Assembly: GCA_043758105.1 (NCBI GenBank)
Contig: JAYVOF010000136.1
Span: 1 to 28,779 of the forward strand
DNA from: JANPPS01 sp043758105
Lineage (GTDB): Bacteria > Pseudomonadota > Alphaproteobacteria > Acetobacterales > Acetobacteraceae
Length of the DNA: 28,779 nucleotides
Direction: 5' to 3'
Shown here: positions 7,687 through 15,197 of the stretch, in pieces
Layout: every line of letters begins with the position of its first letter
How positions within the stretch are numbered: position 1 is the stretch's first letter
Position numbers and translations under genes: made by a program
Notes under the pieces: model-generated
Told to the model about the DNA's origin: nothing
Databases searched by the model: none
What the model saw: only the letters and a program-made list of their open reading frames with translations

Positions 7687-8853
7687 TCAGCTGGCACGGC
7701 TGCGCTTGTTGTCCGGCATCATGCTGCGGGCGATGATCGACTTCATGGTTTCCACGCTCCCGCCGCCGATCCGGCCCAGCCGCGCGTCCACGAAGGCGCG
7801 GGCGATCGGGTATTCGGTCATGTAGCCCCAGCCGCCGAAGAACTGCAGGCACTGGTCCATCACCCGGCCCTGCAGCTCGGTGCTGACCAGCTTCAGCATC
7901 GCCGCGTCCGTCGAATCGAGCGCACCCTGCAAATGCAGCTCCAGGCACCGGTCCACGAACACGCGCTGCATCGTGAGCTCCGCCTTCATTTCGGCCAGCT
8001 TGAATTGCGTGTTCTGGAAATCCGCCAGCGTCTGGCCGAACATCTTGCGCTGCAACGCATAGTCGAGCGTCCAGCCGAGTGCCGCCTCCGACGACGCGAT
8101 CGCCCGGATCGCCTGCACCAGCCGCTCCTGCGACAGCTCTTTCATCAGCTGGTAGAAGCCCTTGCCTTCCTCGCCCAGCAGGTTGGACGTGGGCACGCGC
8201 ATGTCGGCGAAGAACAGCTCCGCCGTGTCTTGCGCCTTGCAGCCGATCTTCTCGAGCTTGCGGCCGCGCTGAAAGCCGGGCCGGTCGGTCTCGACCAGGA
8301 TAAGGCTGACACCGCGTGCCCCGGCCTTCGGGTCGGTCTTGCAGGCCAGCACCACCAAATCCGCGCTAAACCCGGAGGTGATGAACACTTTCTGACCGTT
8401 GATCACGTAGTCGTCGCCGTCCCGCAGCGCGGTCGTCCTCATGCCCTGCACGTCGCTGCCGCCGCCGGGCTCGGTCATGCCGAGCGCCACCACCACCTCC
8501 CCGGTCGCCATCGGCGGCAGCCAGCGCCGCTTCTGCGCCTCGGTCCCGTAATGCACCAGGTAGGGCGCCACGATGTCGGAGTGCAGGTAAAAAGTGGGGC
8601 CGGTGGCGCCGGCGCGGGCCATCTCCTCGATCATGATGGCGCCGAACAGGAAATCGCCGCCGCCGCCGCCATATTCGTCCGAGACCTCCGTGCACAGCAG
8701 GCCAGCCGCGCCCGCCTTGTGCCAGAGGGCGCGGGGCACGATGCCCTCATGCTCCCACGCCGCGTGGAACGGCATGATTTCGGTTTCGATGAACCGGCGG
8801 GCCTGGTCACGGAACAGCTCGTGCTCAGGGGCGAATAGCGTGCGCGGGATCAG
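7687..8853 (-). CDS. Acyl-CoA dehydrogenase, long-chain-type branch, probable CTG start
   Basis: A 388-residue flavoprotein predicted to desaturate an acyl-CoA at C2-C3. It has an N-terminal helical domain (FAPEHELFRDQARRFIETE), a middle beta domain with 'ALGMTEPGGGSDVQGMRTTA', and a C-terminal domain with 'GGWGYMTEYPIARAFVDAR', the flavin/substrate signature. The first ATG (8775) would remove the first helix, and no ATG, GTG or TTG lies upstream in frame. The natural start is CTG 8853: it overlaps the monooxygenase stop as CTGA, has GAGGAG 9 bases upstream, and gives the expected MIPRTLFAPEH. I see no glutamate at either usual catalytic-base position: the EGT site is GGGS and the helix site reads ALGWTLDY. 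Activity is therefore uncertain. Confidence 0.88.
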   Translation of the reverse strand: MIPRTLFAPEHELFRDQARRFIETEIMPFHAAWEHEGIVPRALWHKAGAAGLLCTEVSDEYGGGGGDFLFGAIMIEEMARAGATGPTFYLHSDIVAPYLVHYGTEAQKRRWLPPMATGEVVVALGMTEPGGGSDVQGMRTTALRDGDDYVINGQKVFITSGFSADLVVLACKTDPKAGARGVSLILVETDRPGFQRGRKLEKIGCKAQDTAELFFADMRVPTSNLLGEEGKGFYQLMKELSQERLVQAIRAIASSEAALGWTLDYALQRKMFGQTLADFQNTQFKLAEMKAELTMQRVFVDRCLELHLQGALDSTDAAMLKLVSTELQGRVMDQCLQFFGGWGYMTEYPIARAFVDARLGRIGGGSVETMKSIIARSMMPDNKRSRAS

Positions 8854-10490
8854 GGGACGACACTCCTCGATGTGCTTGCCAAGGCGGGGGAACGGGTGAG
8901 CGTAAAGCCTTCATAGCCGCGGGCGGCGACCTCGTCACAACGCACGCGGTAGCGCCCGATACCGCCGACATAGGGCATGAACACCCGCTTCTTACCGGGC
9001 ACGTTGGCGCCCAGATACCAAGAGTTCGCCTGGGGGAACAGAGTGAGGTTCGCCTCCGCATTCACATGATCCACCCAGGCATCCTCGGCCGCTTCTTCCG
9101 GCTCGATCGTGGCAGTGCCAGTCTGCTCCATGTGGTGCAGGCACGCGGCGATCCAATCGATGTGCTGCTCGATCCCGATCACCATGTTCACCAGCACGGA
9201 GGGGCTGCCCGGGCCGGTGACGATGAACAAATTCGGGAACCCGGCCGTCATCAGCCCGAGGTAGTTGCGCGGCCCGTCCGCCCATTTGTCCCGCAACGCC
9301 AGGCCGTGCCGTCCGGTGATGTCGATGCGGGTCAGCGCCCCCGTCATCGCGTCGTAGCCTGTGGCGAGCAGCAGCATGTCGAGCCCGTATTCGCGGGCGC
9401 TGGTCCGCACCCCGCCCGGCGTGATCGCCTCGATCGGCTCCGCCCGCAGATCGACCAGCGTGACGTTACCGCGGTTGAACGTCTCGTAATACTCGCTGCC
9501 GACGCAGATGCGCTTGGTGCCGAGCGGATGATCGCGGGGGGATAGTTTTTCCGCAACCGCCGGGTCCGGAACCGCGTCACGGATCCGCTCCCGCACGAAG
9601 TCCGCGGCCGTTTCGTTCGATTGCTGATCAAGGTAAATGTCGTTGTAAGCGTGCACGAAATTGACGCCGCCCTGCTGCCATCGCCTTGCATATTCCGCCG
9701 CACGCGCGTCCGGCGATGCGTCACGGGCGCTTGTGTTGCTGAATTCGTAGAACGTGCCGACCTGGCGGGCGCGGGCACGGTGCGCGGCGTAATCGTCCTT
9801 CCAGAACCGCTCGGCCTCGGCCCCGAGCGGGCTGTTGCGGGCGGGAATGACGAAGTTGGGCGTGCGCTGGAAGACGAATAAATGCGCCGCCTGTTCCGCC
9901 ACCACCGGCACGGCCTGGATGCCGGATGAGCCAGTGCCGATGATGCCGACTTGCTTTCCGCGGAAATCCACCGCCTCATGCGGCCATGACCCGGTGTGGT
10001 GGCACGGGCCCGCGAAGGTATCGATCCCTGGCAGGTCGGGCGCCCGCGCGGCGGACAGCATGCCGGACGCCATGATGCAGAAGCGCGCCGTGATGTGGTC
10101 GCCTTGGTCCGTCTCGACGGTCCAGAGCGCGGATGCCTCGTCGAAATGCGCCGCCGTGACGCGCGCGCCGAAACTGATGTCACGCCGGAGGTCGAACCGG
10201 TAGGCCACGTGGTTCAGATAGCGCAGGATTTCCGGCTGTGACGCGAACCGTTCCGACCAGGTCCATTCCTGCTGCAGCGCTTCGGAGAACGAGTAGGAAT
10301 ACTGCATGCTTTCGACGTCGCAGCGCGCACCAGGGTAGCGGTTCCAATACCACACCCCGCCCACGTCCTGCCCGGCCTCGAACGCGTGCGCCGTCATACC
10401 GAGTTCGCGCAGCTTGTATAGCGCGTAGAGTCCGGCAAACCCGGCACCCACGATCACGGCATCCACAGGCGGGTGGGCTTGTTCCGGCAA
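8850..10490 (-). CDS. FAD-dependent Baeyer-Villiger-type monooxygenase
   Basis: A 546-residue class B flavin monooxygenase. It has an FAD Rossmann motif VGAGFAG (about residues 14-20), the NADPH Rossmann motif GTGSSG (185-190), and between them FAGPCHHTGSWP (159-170), an exact match to the Baeyer-Villiger fingerprint FxGxxxHxxxWP. Such enzymes insert oxygen next to a ketone, giving an ester or lactone. TTG 10490 is chosen because GGGGAGAGG lies just upstream, and because a GTG at 10538 would fall at the expected transcription start of the predicted leftward promoter. It is the first gene of the leftward operon, overlapping the dehydrogenase (CTGA), and is divergent from the LIV importer. A ketone on the imported substrate, or one formed from it, is the likely target. 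Confidence 0.9.
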   Translation of the reverse strand: MPEQAHPPVDAVIVGAGFAGLYALYKLRELGMTAHAFEAGQDVGGVWYWNRYPGARCDVESMQYSYSFSEALQQEWTWSERFASQPEILRYLNHVAYRFDLRRDISFGARVTAAHFDEASALWTVETDQGDHITARFCIMASGMLSAARAPDLPGIDTFAGPCHHTGSWPHEAVDFRGKQVGIIGTGSSGIQAVPVVAEQAAHLFVFQRTPNFVIPARNSPLGAEAERFWKDDYAAHRARARQVGTFYEFSNTSARDASPDARAAEYARRWQQGGVNFVHAYNDIYLDQQSNETAADFVRERIRDAVPDPAVAEKLSPRDHPLGTKRICVGSEYYETFNRGNVTLVDLRAEPIEAITPGGVRTSAREYGLDMLLLATGYDAMTGALTRIDITGRHGLALRDKWADGPRNYLGLMTAGFPNLFIVTGPGSPSVLVNMVIGIEQHIDWIAACLHHMEQTGTATIEPEEAAEDAWVDHVNAEANLTLFPQANSWYLGANVPGKKRVFMPYVGGIGRYRVRCDEVAARGYEGFTLTRSPALASTSRSVVP

Positions 10491-10543
10491 CGTCCTCTCC
10501 CCTCGATCCGACCTATTCGCGTCAGTCGGTTTCAACACCGACG

Positions 10544-10575
10544 AGTATTGACACTAACCCACGCGTGTCAATAAA
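10544..10575. promoter_or_regulatory. Shared operator and face-to-face divergent promoters
   Basis: TATTGACAC (10546-10554) and GTGTCAATA (10565-10573) are a perfect inverted repeat with 10 bases between. Each arm contains a consensus -35. On the plus strand TTGACA is at 10548-10553, with AATAAA (10570-10575) 16 bases on. On the minus strand TTGACA is at 10571-10566, with AATACT (10549-10544) 16 bases on. The promoters therefore overlap completely and fire outward to the monooxygenase and to the LIV importer. A dimeric regulator bound here would control both operons. No regulator gene is adjacent. Confidence 0.6.
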
Positions 10576-10614
10576 CATCCGTGAGAACCGCGCCCAAGCG
10601 GTCCCGGGGGAAAC

Positions 10615-11796
10615 ATGCTTCGTTTGCACAAATTTGCCGCGGTGATCGCCTGGCTGGCGACGCTGGCCGGGGGTGCCCATGCCGCCGAGGCGCCCGCCGC
10701 GTTCAAAATTTCCGCCATCATCGGCCTGTCCGGACCGCTGGCCGTGATCGGGGCCGACATGCGCCGGGGCGTGGAGCTGGCGCTTGAGGAGCGGGCCAAC
10801 AAGATCAATGGCGTGCCGATCGAGATCACCTGGGACGATGGCGAGAGCAAGCCGCAGGTCACGGTACAAAAGGCGTCGCAGCGCATCGCGCAGGGCACGC
10901 ACATGGTGTTTGGGGAGATCAGCTCGCCACCGACCATCGCGCTCAGTGCGTTGACCGAACAGCGTGAGGTGCCGCTGCTGGTGACGTTCGCGGCGGACAA
11001 TACGCTGACGACCCCCGGACGGCTGCACTGGACGTTCCGGACCGGCAAGAACGTGTCGTCCACCGTGCGGTCCACCTTCGCGTTGGCCGACCACGGCCAT
11101 TATAAGCGCGTGTTCGGCATCACGCCGGATTACGATGCCGCCCGGGATTCGTGGAACGTGTTCAAGGCGCTCGCGGTCAAGCAGGGGATGGAGATCGTGG
11201 GCGAGGAGTTCCACCCGACGCCCAACCGCGACTTCTCGATTTTGCTGGACAAGGCGGTCCGCAGCGGTGCCGACGTCCTGTTCATCACGAGCCAGGGCAG
11301 CGACGCGATCACTTTGCTGAAACAGGCCGCGGACATTGGCCTCAAAGAGAAAATGGCCATGATGGGAGGCGGCGTGGTGGACGAGGTGATCATGCGCGCC
11401 GTGGGTCACGCGGGCGTGGGCGTCGGCAGCACCATCCGCTATCATTGGACCGAGGATTTCCCGGCCAACCACGCCTTCGTGGACGCCTATCGCAAGAAGT
11501 TCGGTGAGAACCCGTCCGCCAACGCGGGTGACGCCTATGACGGCATGCGCTGGTGGCTGCGCGTAGTCGAAGGGACTCATTCCTGGGACAAGAACGATTG
11601 GATCGCCGCCATGTCCGGCGCCGTGATCGAGGACTCGATCGAGGGCCGCAAGGAAATGGGCCGCTGCGACCACCAGGCCCGGCAAATCGCCCTGGCCGGC
11701 GTGGGCGTCGAAACCACCGAAGCCGGCCAGCCGCATTTCGGGATGAAGGTGACGGAGGTCATCCAACCAGACCAGATCTACACGCCCTGCCCGTGA
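10615..11796 (+). CDS. LIV-type ABC importer substrate-binding protein
   Basis: A 393-residue periplasmic binding protein of the Peripla_BP_6 family. It has a Sec signal peptide (MLRLHKFAAVIAWLATLAGG, cleavage after AHA). The first strand and ligand loop are FKISAIIGLSGPLAVIGADM, followed by RRGVELALEE. The lobe-two region has 'RVFGITPDYDAARDSWNVFK'. ATG 10615 has a GGGGG ribosome site. It heads the rightward operon and is followed by cognate permease and ATPase genes, so it should deliver the ligand to that complex. It is not one of the close paralogues at 4047 and 27369. A palindrome lies between its stop and the first permease gene and may protect its message or lower expression downstream. 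The ligand need not be an amino acid, since this family often binds aromatic or organic acids. Confidence 0.93.
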   Translation: MLRLHKFAAVIAWLATLAGGAHAAEAPAAFKISAIIGLSGPLAVIGADMRRGVELALEERANKINGVPIEITWDDGESKPQVTVQKASQRIAQGTHMVFGEISSPPTIALSALTEQREVPLLVTFAADNTLTTPGRLHWTFRTGKNVSSTVRSTFALADHGHYKRVFGITPDYDAARDSWNVFKALAVKQGMEIVGEEFHPTPNRDFSILLDKAVRSGADVLFITSQGSDAITLLKQAADIGLKEKMAMMGGGVVDEVIMRAVGHAGVGVGSTIRYHWTEDFPANHAFVDAYRKKFGENPSANAGDAYDGMRWWLRVVEGTHSWDKNDWIAAMSGAVIEDSIEGRKEMGRCDHQARQIALAGVGVETTEAGQPHFGMKVTEVIQPDQIYTPCP

Positions 11797-11802
11797 CTCC
11801 AC

Positions 11803-11896
11803 GTCATTGCGAGCCGCTTGGCGAAGCAATCCAGGGGCAACGTGCTCGCTGGTGGCCCCTGGATTGCTTCTCCGCCAAGCGGCGGCTCGCAATGAC
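11803..11896. repeat. Palindromic repeat family B, copy 1 (inside LIV operon)
   Basis: The left arm starts gtcattgcgagccgcttggc (11803-11838). The right arm (11855-11896) ends gccaagcggcggctcgcaat then gac, with two small insertions. The loop is 16 bases. It lies between the SBP stop and the livH start in the operon and is related to copies at 25211 and 28597. Confidence 0.85.
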
Positions 11897-11905
11897 GAGC
11901 GCCCC

Positions 11906-12763
11906 ATGAGCATCGTCGTCATCGGCTTGAGCCTGGCCGCCGTGCTATTCCTGCTGTCGGCCGGGCTGACGCTGATCTTCGGCATGCTCGGCGTGGTGAA
12001 CTTCGCCCATGGCTCGTTCTACATGCTGGGCGCCTATCTCGGCTTCCAGGTGATCGGGCTCACGGGCAGCTTCTGGCTGTCGCTGCTGGTGGCACCCATA
12101 CTCGGCGGCCTGCTCGGTGCCGTGGTCGAATTCGTCATCCTCCGCCCGGTCTATGGCAAGCCCGCTCATTATCAGATGCTCCTGACGTTCGGCGTCATTC
12201 TCATGCTGGAGGAGGCGATCCGGGCGATCTGGGGAATCGACTACCATGATGTCGTGGCGCCCCGTGGCCTGGCTGCGCCCACGCATCTGCTGGGGGCCAC
12301 CGTGTCCACCTACCGCGTGTTCATCATCGTGTTTGGCGCAGGCGTGGCGGCGGTGCTGTTCGCGGTGCTGGACCGCACCCGCATCGGCGTCATGGTGCGG
12401 GCCGCCAGCACGGATCCGGAGATGGTGGGGGGCCTCGGCATCGATGTGGGCCGGATGCGGACCTGGGTGTTCGCCACCGGCACCGGGCTTGCGGCGCTGG
12501 CGGGCGCGGTCACGGCACCGCTGTTTCCGGTGGAGCCCGGGATGGGGTTCAGCGTCATCATCGACTGCTTCATCGTGATCATCATCGGCGGCCTGGGCAG
12601 CATCCAGGGTGCGGTCGTGGCTTCCTTGCTGGTCGGTCTGGTGCGGGCTTTGGGCTATACGTTCGCGCCCGAATGGGTGGATTTCGCGACCTATTCGCTG
12701 TTGATTGCCGTGCTGCTGACCCGTCCGCAGGGGCTGTTCGGGCGGCAGGTGCGGGTCGCATGA
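11906..12763 (+). CDS. livH: LIV-type ABC importer permease (LivH family)
   Basis: A 285-residue inner-membrane permease with about eight hydrophobic segments. 'GMLGVVNFAHGSFYMLGAYL' near the N-terminus and GGLGSIQGAVVASLLVGLVR near the C-terminus are family signatures; the second is in the ATPase-coupling region. ATG 11906 (MSIVVIGLSLAA) is preferred because earlier in-frame codons lie within the palindromic repeat and would add a non-family N-terminus. The stop overlaps the next start as ATGA. With LivM it forms the translocation channel for the ligand delivered by the upstream SBP. Confidence 0.93.
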   Translation: MSIVVIGLSLAAVLFLLSAGLTLIFGMLGVVNFAHGSFYMLGAYLGFQVIGLTGSFWLSLLVAPILGGLLGAVVEFVILRPVYGKPAHYQMLLTFGVILMLEEAIRAIWGIDYHDVVAPRGLAAPTHLLGATVSTYRVFIIVFGAGVAAVLFAVLDRTRIGVMVRAASTDPEMVGGLGIDVGRMRTWVFATGTGLAALAGAVTAPLFPVEPGMGFSVIIDCFIVIIIGGLGSIQGAVVASLLVGLVRALGYTFAPEWVDFATYSLLIAVLLTRPQGLFGRQVRVA

Positions 12764-13689
12764 GTCGGGCCCTCGTCACCGCCGCCGGCCTCGCTGTCCT
12801 GGCGTTGGCACTCCTGTCCGGCGCGGCGTCCGAGCGGCTGTTGCTGCTCAACCTGATCCTGATCTACTCGATCTTCGCCATCGGCTATGACCTCGCATTC
12901 GGCGTGACGGGCCTGCTTTCCCTCAGCCACGCGGCGTTCTTCGGGGTCGGCGGCTTCGCGCTGGCCAACCTCACGCGCCTGCATTGGCCGTTCGAGGCGG
13001 CGCTGTTGGCGGCGGGCGTGCTGGCGGCCGGGCTTGCGGCGCTGATCGCGGTGCTATCCTTGCGGCTCACGGGCATCTTCTTCGCGCTCACCACCCTCGC
13101 CTTCGGCCAGCTCTGCTTTATTATCGCCAGCACGCGCATGCGCGCCATCACCGGCGGCACGGACGGCCTGTCCGGCGTGCCGCGGCCGCATTGGCCGGGC
13201 CTCGATTTCACCAGCGACCAGGCGTTCCTGGGCTATAACGCCGTCCTGTTCCTGATCCTGCTCGGGACCGCCTGGCGCATCCGGCAATCGCCGTTCGGCC
13301 AGGTCCTGGTTGGCATCCGGCTGAATGCGCCGCGCATCGAGCAGCTCGGCTGGCGGGTCAACCGCTTCCGCACCAGCATCTTCGCTATTTCAGGGTTTTA
13401 TGCGGGGATTGCGGGTGCGTTGCTGGCTGCGCTGCTGTTCTACGTCAGTCCCGAGACCATGAACTGGACCACCTCCGGTGACGTGCTGATCATGTGCATC
13501 CTGGGGGGCGTGGGCACGCTGTTTGGCCCGGTGCTGGGCGTGGCGGTGTTCGAAGTGTTGCGGGACGAGTTGGGCAAGGTGACCGACCATTGGTATGGGC
13601 TGCTGGGGGCGATTTTCGTGGTCATCACAATTTTTGCGCCGGGCGGGCTGATGGGGGCCCTGCAATCCGTGCGGGCGCGGCTGCGATGA
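12760..13689 (+). CDS. livM: LIV-type ABC importer permease (LivM family)
   Basis: A 309-residue membrane protein, the second channel subunit. It carries 'GYDLAFGVTGLLSLSHAAFF' then GVGGFALANL, the LivM counterpart of the LivH motif, and GGVGTLFGPVLGVAVFEVLR before the last helix. The start ATG overlaps the LivH stop (ATGA), and its stop overlaps the LivG start the same way, so the genes are translationally coupled. There is no fused ATPase domain, which in some LivM proteins is appended at the C-terminus. Confidence 0.93.
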   Translation: MSRALVTAAGLAVLALALLSGAASERLLLLNLILIYSIFAIGYDLAFGVTGLLSLSHAAFFGVGGFALANLTRLHWPFEAALLAAGVLAAGLAALIAVLSLRLTGIFFALTTLAFGQLCFIIASTRMRAITGGTDGLSGVPRPHWPGLDFTSDQAFLGYNAVLFLILLGTAWRIRQSPFGQVLVGIRLNAPRIEQLGWRVNRFRTSIFAISGFYAGIAGALLAALLFYVSPETMNWTTSGDVLIMCILGGVGTLFGPVLGVAVFEVLRDELGKVTDHWYGLLGAIFVVITIFAPGGLMGALQSVRARLR

Positions 13690-14429
13690 GCGCGCTGGAG
13701 TGCCGGGCGCTGACCGTCCGGTATGGCCGCTTTACCGCCGTGGACGACTTCTCGCACATCTTCGAGGCGGGCCGCCTGTATGGGATCATTGGCCCGAACG
13801 GTGCTGGCAAGACCACGCTGATGAACGTGATCGTGGGGGGCACGCGCCCGACCGCCGGGGCGGTGCTGCTTGAGGGTGAGGTTGTGACCGCCGTGACCGT
13901 GTCCGGGCGGGCGCGGATGGGGTTGGGGCGGAGTTTTCAGATCAGCAAGATTTTCTCGGGCATGACGGTGTTCGAGAATTTGCGGCTGGCGGCGCAGGCC
14001 AAGGCGTTCAGCCGGCAGCCGGTCTGGCGGGCCGCCGGGTCTTATCCGGGATTGGCCGAACGGGCTCGCGTCATGCTGGAGACGGTGGGGCTGACGCGGC
14101 ATGCCGACCTTGCGGCGGACAAGCTCTCGCACGGCGATCAGCGCGCCCTCGAACTCGGCCTGGCACTGATGACCGAGCCGACCGTGCTGCTGCTGGACGA
14201 GCCGCTGGCGGGAGTGGGTCAGCAATCGATGGATGCGTTCATCACGCTGCTCGCCCGCGTGGCGTCCGGCCGGACCGTGCTGCTGATCGAGCACAACATG
14301 AACGCCGTCATGCGCCTGGCGGAGGAGGTGCTGGTCATGGCCAATGGGCGCATTATCGCCAGCGGCGCCCCCGAGGACATCCGCCGCGACCCGCAGGTGC
14401 GCGAAGCCTATCTGGGCGCGGACGCATGA
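13686..14429 (+). CDS. livG: LIV-type ABC importer ATPase (LivG family)
   Basis: A 247-residue ATP-binding subunit. Walker A GPNGAGKT is at about residues 36-43, the signature is LSHGDQRALELGLAL (about 147; H replaces the first G of LSGGQ, common in LivG), and Walker B is VLLLDEPLAG (about 167). The H-loop lies in LLIEHNMNAVM. The ending REAYLG is the usual LivG C-terminus. It is coupled to LivM and LivF by ATGA overlaps. It hydrolyses ATP as a dimer with LivF to drive import. Confidence 0.95.
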   Translation: MSALECRALTVRYGRFTAVDDFSHIFEAGRLYGIIGPNGAGKTTLMNVIVGGTRPTAGAVLLEGEVVTAVTVSGRARMGLGRSFQISKIFSGMTVFENLRLAAQAKAFSRQPVWRAAGSYPGLAERARVMLETVGLTRHADLAADKLSHGDQRALELGLALMTEPTVLLLDEPLAGVGQQSMDAFITLLARVASGRTVLLIEHNMNAVMRLAEEVLVMANGRIIASGAPEDIRRDPQVREAYLGADA

Positions 14430-15124
14430 GCCTCGCTCTCGAAACCGTGGACGCGTTCCATGGCAAGGCGCAAGCGTTGCACCAGGTTTCGCTGGTGGTG
14501 GAACCCGGCGAGATCGTGTCGCTGATCGGCCGCAACGGTGCCGGCAAGACGACAGCACTGCGGGCCTTGGCCGGGCTGATGCCGATCCGGGCCGGATGCC
14601 GGGTGCAGGGCGGCGCCGACATATCGCATTTCCCCGCCCACCAGCTCAGCCGGCGCGGGATCAACTACGTGCCCGAGACAAGGCGCATTTTCCCGAACCT
14701 CAGCGTGCTGGAAAACCTGCGCCTGGCGACATTCGCCCACGCCAGCAGCGTGTGGACCCTGGGCCGCGTGTACGACCTGTTTCCCCGCTTGGCCGAACGC
14801 GCCCAGGCCCCCGGTGACGCGCTATCTGGGGGCGAGCAGCAAATGCTGGCCATCGCCCGCGGCCTGCTAACGGGCCCGGCGTTCCTGCTGCTGGACGAGC
14901 CGACCGAGGGGCTCGCGCCACGGATCGTGGACGATCTGATCGAGGCGATCCGCGCCATCCAGCGGGAGGGCGTCGGCGTGATTTTGGTGGAGCAGCGGCT
15001 GAAAGTCCCCCTGGCCCTCGCCTCCCGGCAGTATCTGATCGAGAACGGCCAAATCGTCTGGCACGGCACGACGGACGAGCTGCGGGCGAACCAGGGTGAA
15101 TTCAGCCGGTTGGTGGGGTTGTGA
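14426..15124 (+). CDS. livF: LIV-type ABC importer ATPase (LivF family)
   Basis: A 232-residue second ATPase subunit. Walker A GRNGAGKT is at 35-42, the signature is LSGGEQQMLAIARGL (about 132-146), and Walker B is FLLLDEPTEGLAP (about 153-165), where the DEPTxGLAP form is characteristic of LivF. It starts inside the LivG stop codon. It completes the five-part importer. A perfect palindrome begins five bases after its stop and separates it from the ThDP enzyme gene. Confidence 0.95.
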   Translation: MSLALETVDAFHGKAQALHQVSLVVEPGEIVSLIGRNGAGKTTALRALAGLMPIRAGCRVQGGADISHFPAHQLSRRGINYVPETRRIFPNLSVLENLRLATFAHASSVWTLGRVYDLFPRLAERAQAPGDALSGGEQQMLAIARGLLTGPAFLLLDEPTEGLAPRIVDDLIEAIRAIQREGVGVILVEQRLKVPLALASRQYLIENGQIVWHGTTDELRANQGEFSRLVGL

Positions 15125-15128
15125 GCAT

Positions 15129-15182
15129 CGATGGGTTTCACCCATCCTACGTTCCACGCCGTAGGATGGGTGAAACCCATCG
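15129..15182. repeat. Palindromic repeat family A, perfect copy
   Basis: 23-base arms at 15129-15151 and 15160-15182 are perfect reverse complements (core gggtttcacccatcctac) around an 8-base loop. It lies between livF and the ThDP gene. There is no T-run after the stem, so it is a poor intrinsic terminator, but it could act as an RNA-stabilising or attenuating hairpin. Confidence 0.9.
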
Positions 15183-15197
15183 CTCCGGGCCGACCGT

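Noticed and set aside
7582..8838. 418-codon open frame on the plus strand opposite the acyl-CoA dehydrogenase
   Set aside because: Antisense shadow, His/Gln/Arg-rich, no motif; the minus strand carries convincing dehydrogenase signatures.
10491..10538. GTG 10538 as the monooxygenase start
   Set aside because: No ribosome site, and it lies at the expected transcription start of the predicted leftward promoter; TTG 10490 has a strong ribosome site and gives the family-typical N-terminus.
11807..11905. Extended LivH starting in the palindrome
   Set aside because: The extra N-terminus is translated repeat sequence with no family similarity; ATG 11906 gives the usual start.
10522..11985. 487-codon open frame on the minus strand opposite the LIV binding protein
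   Set aside because: Its composition is Arg/His/Gly-rich without any family motif, and it lies wholly opposite a clear binding-protein gene; it is a high-GC antisense shadow.
15129..15182. Intrinsic terminator after livF
   Set aside because: The stem is strong but lacks a T-run and belongs to a dispersed palindromic repeat family found in several other places in the window.
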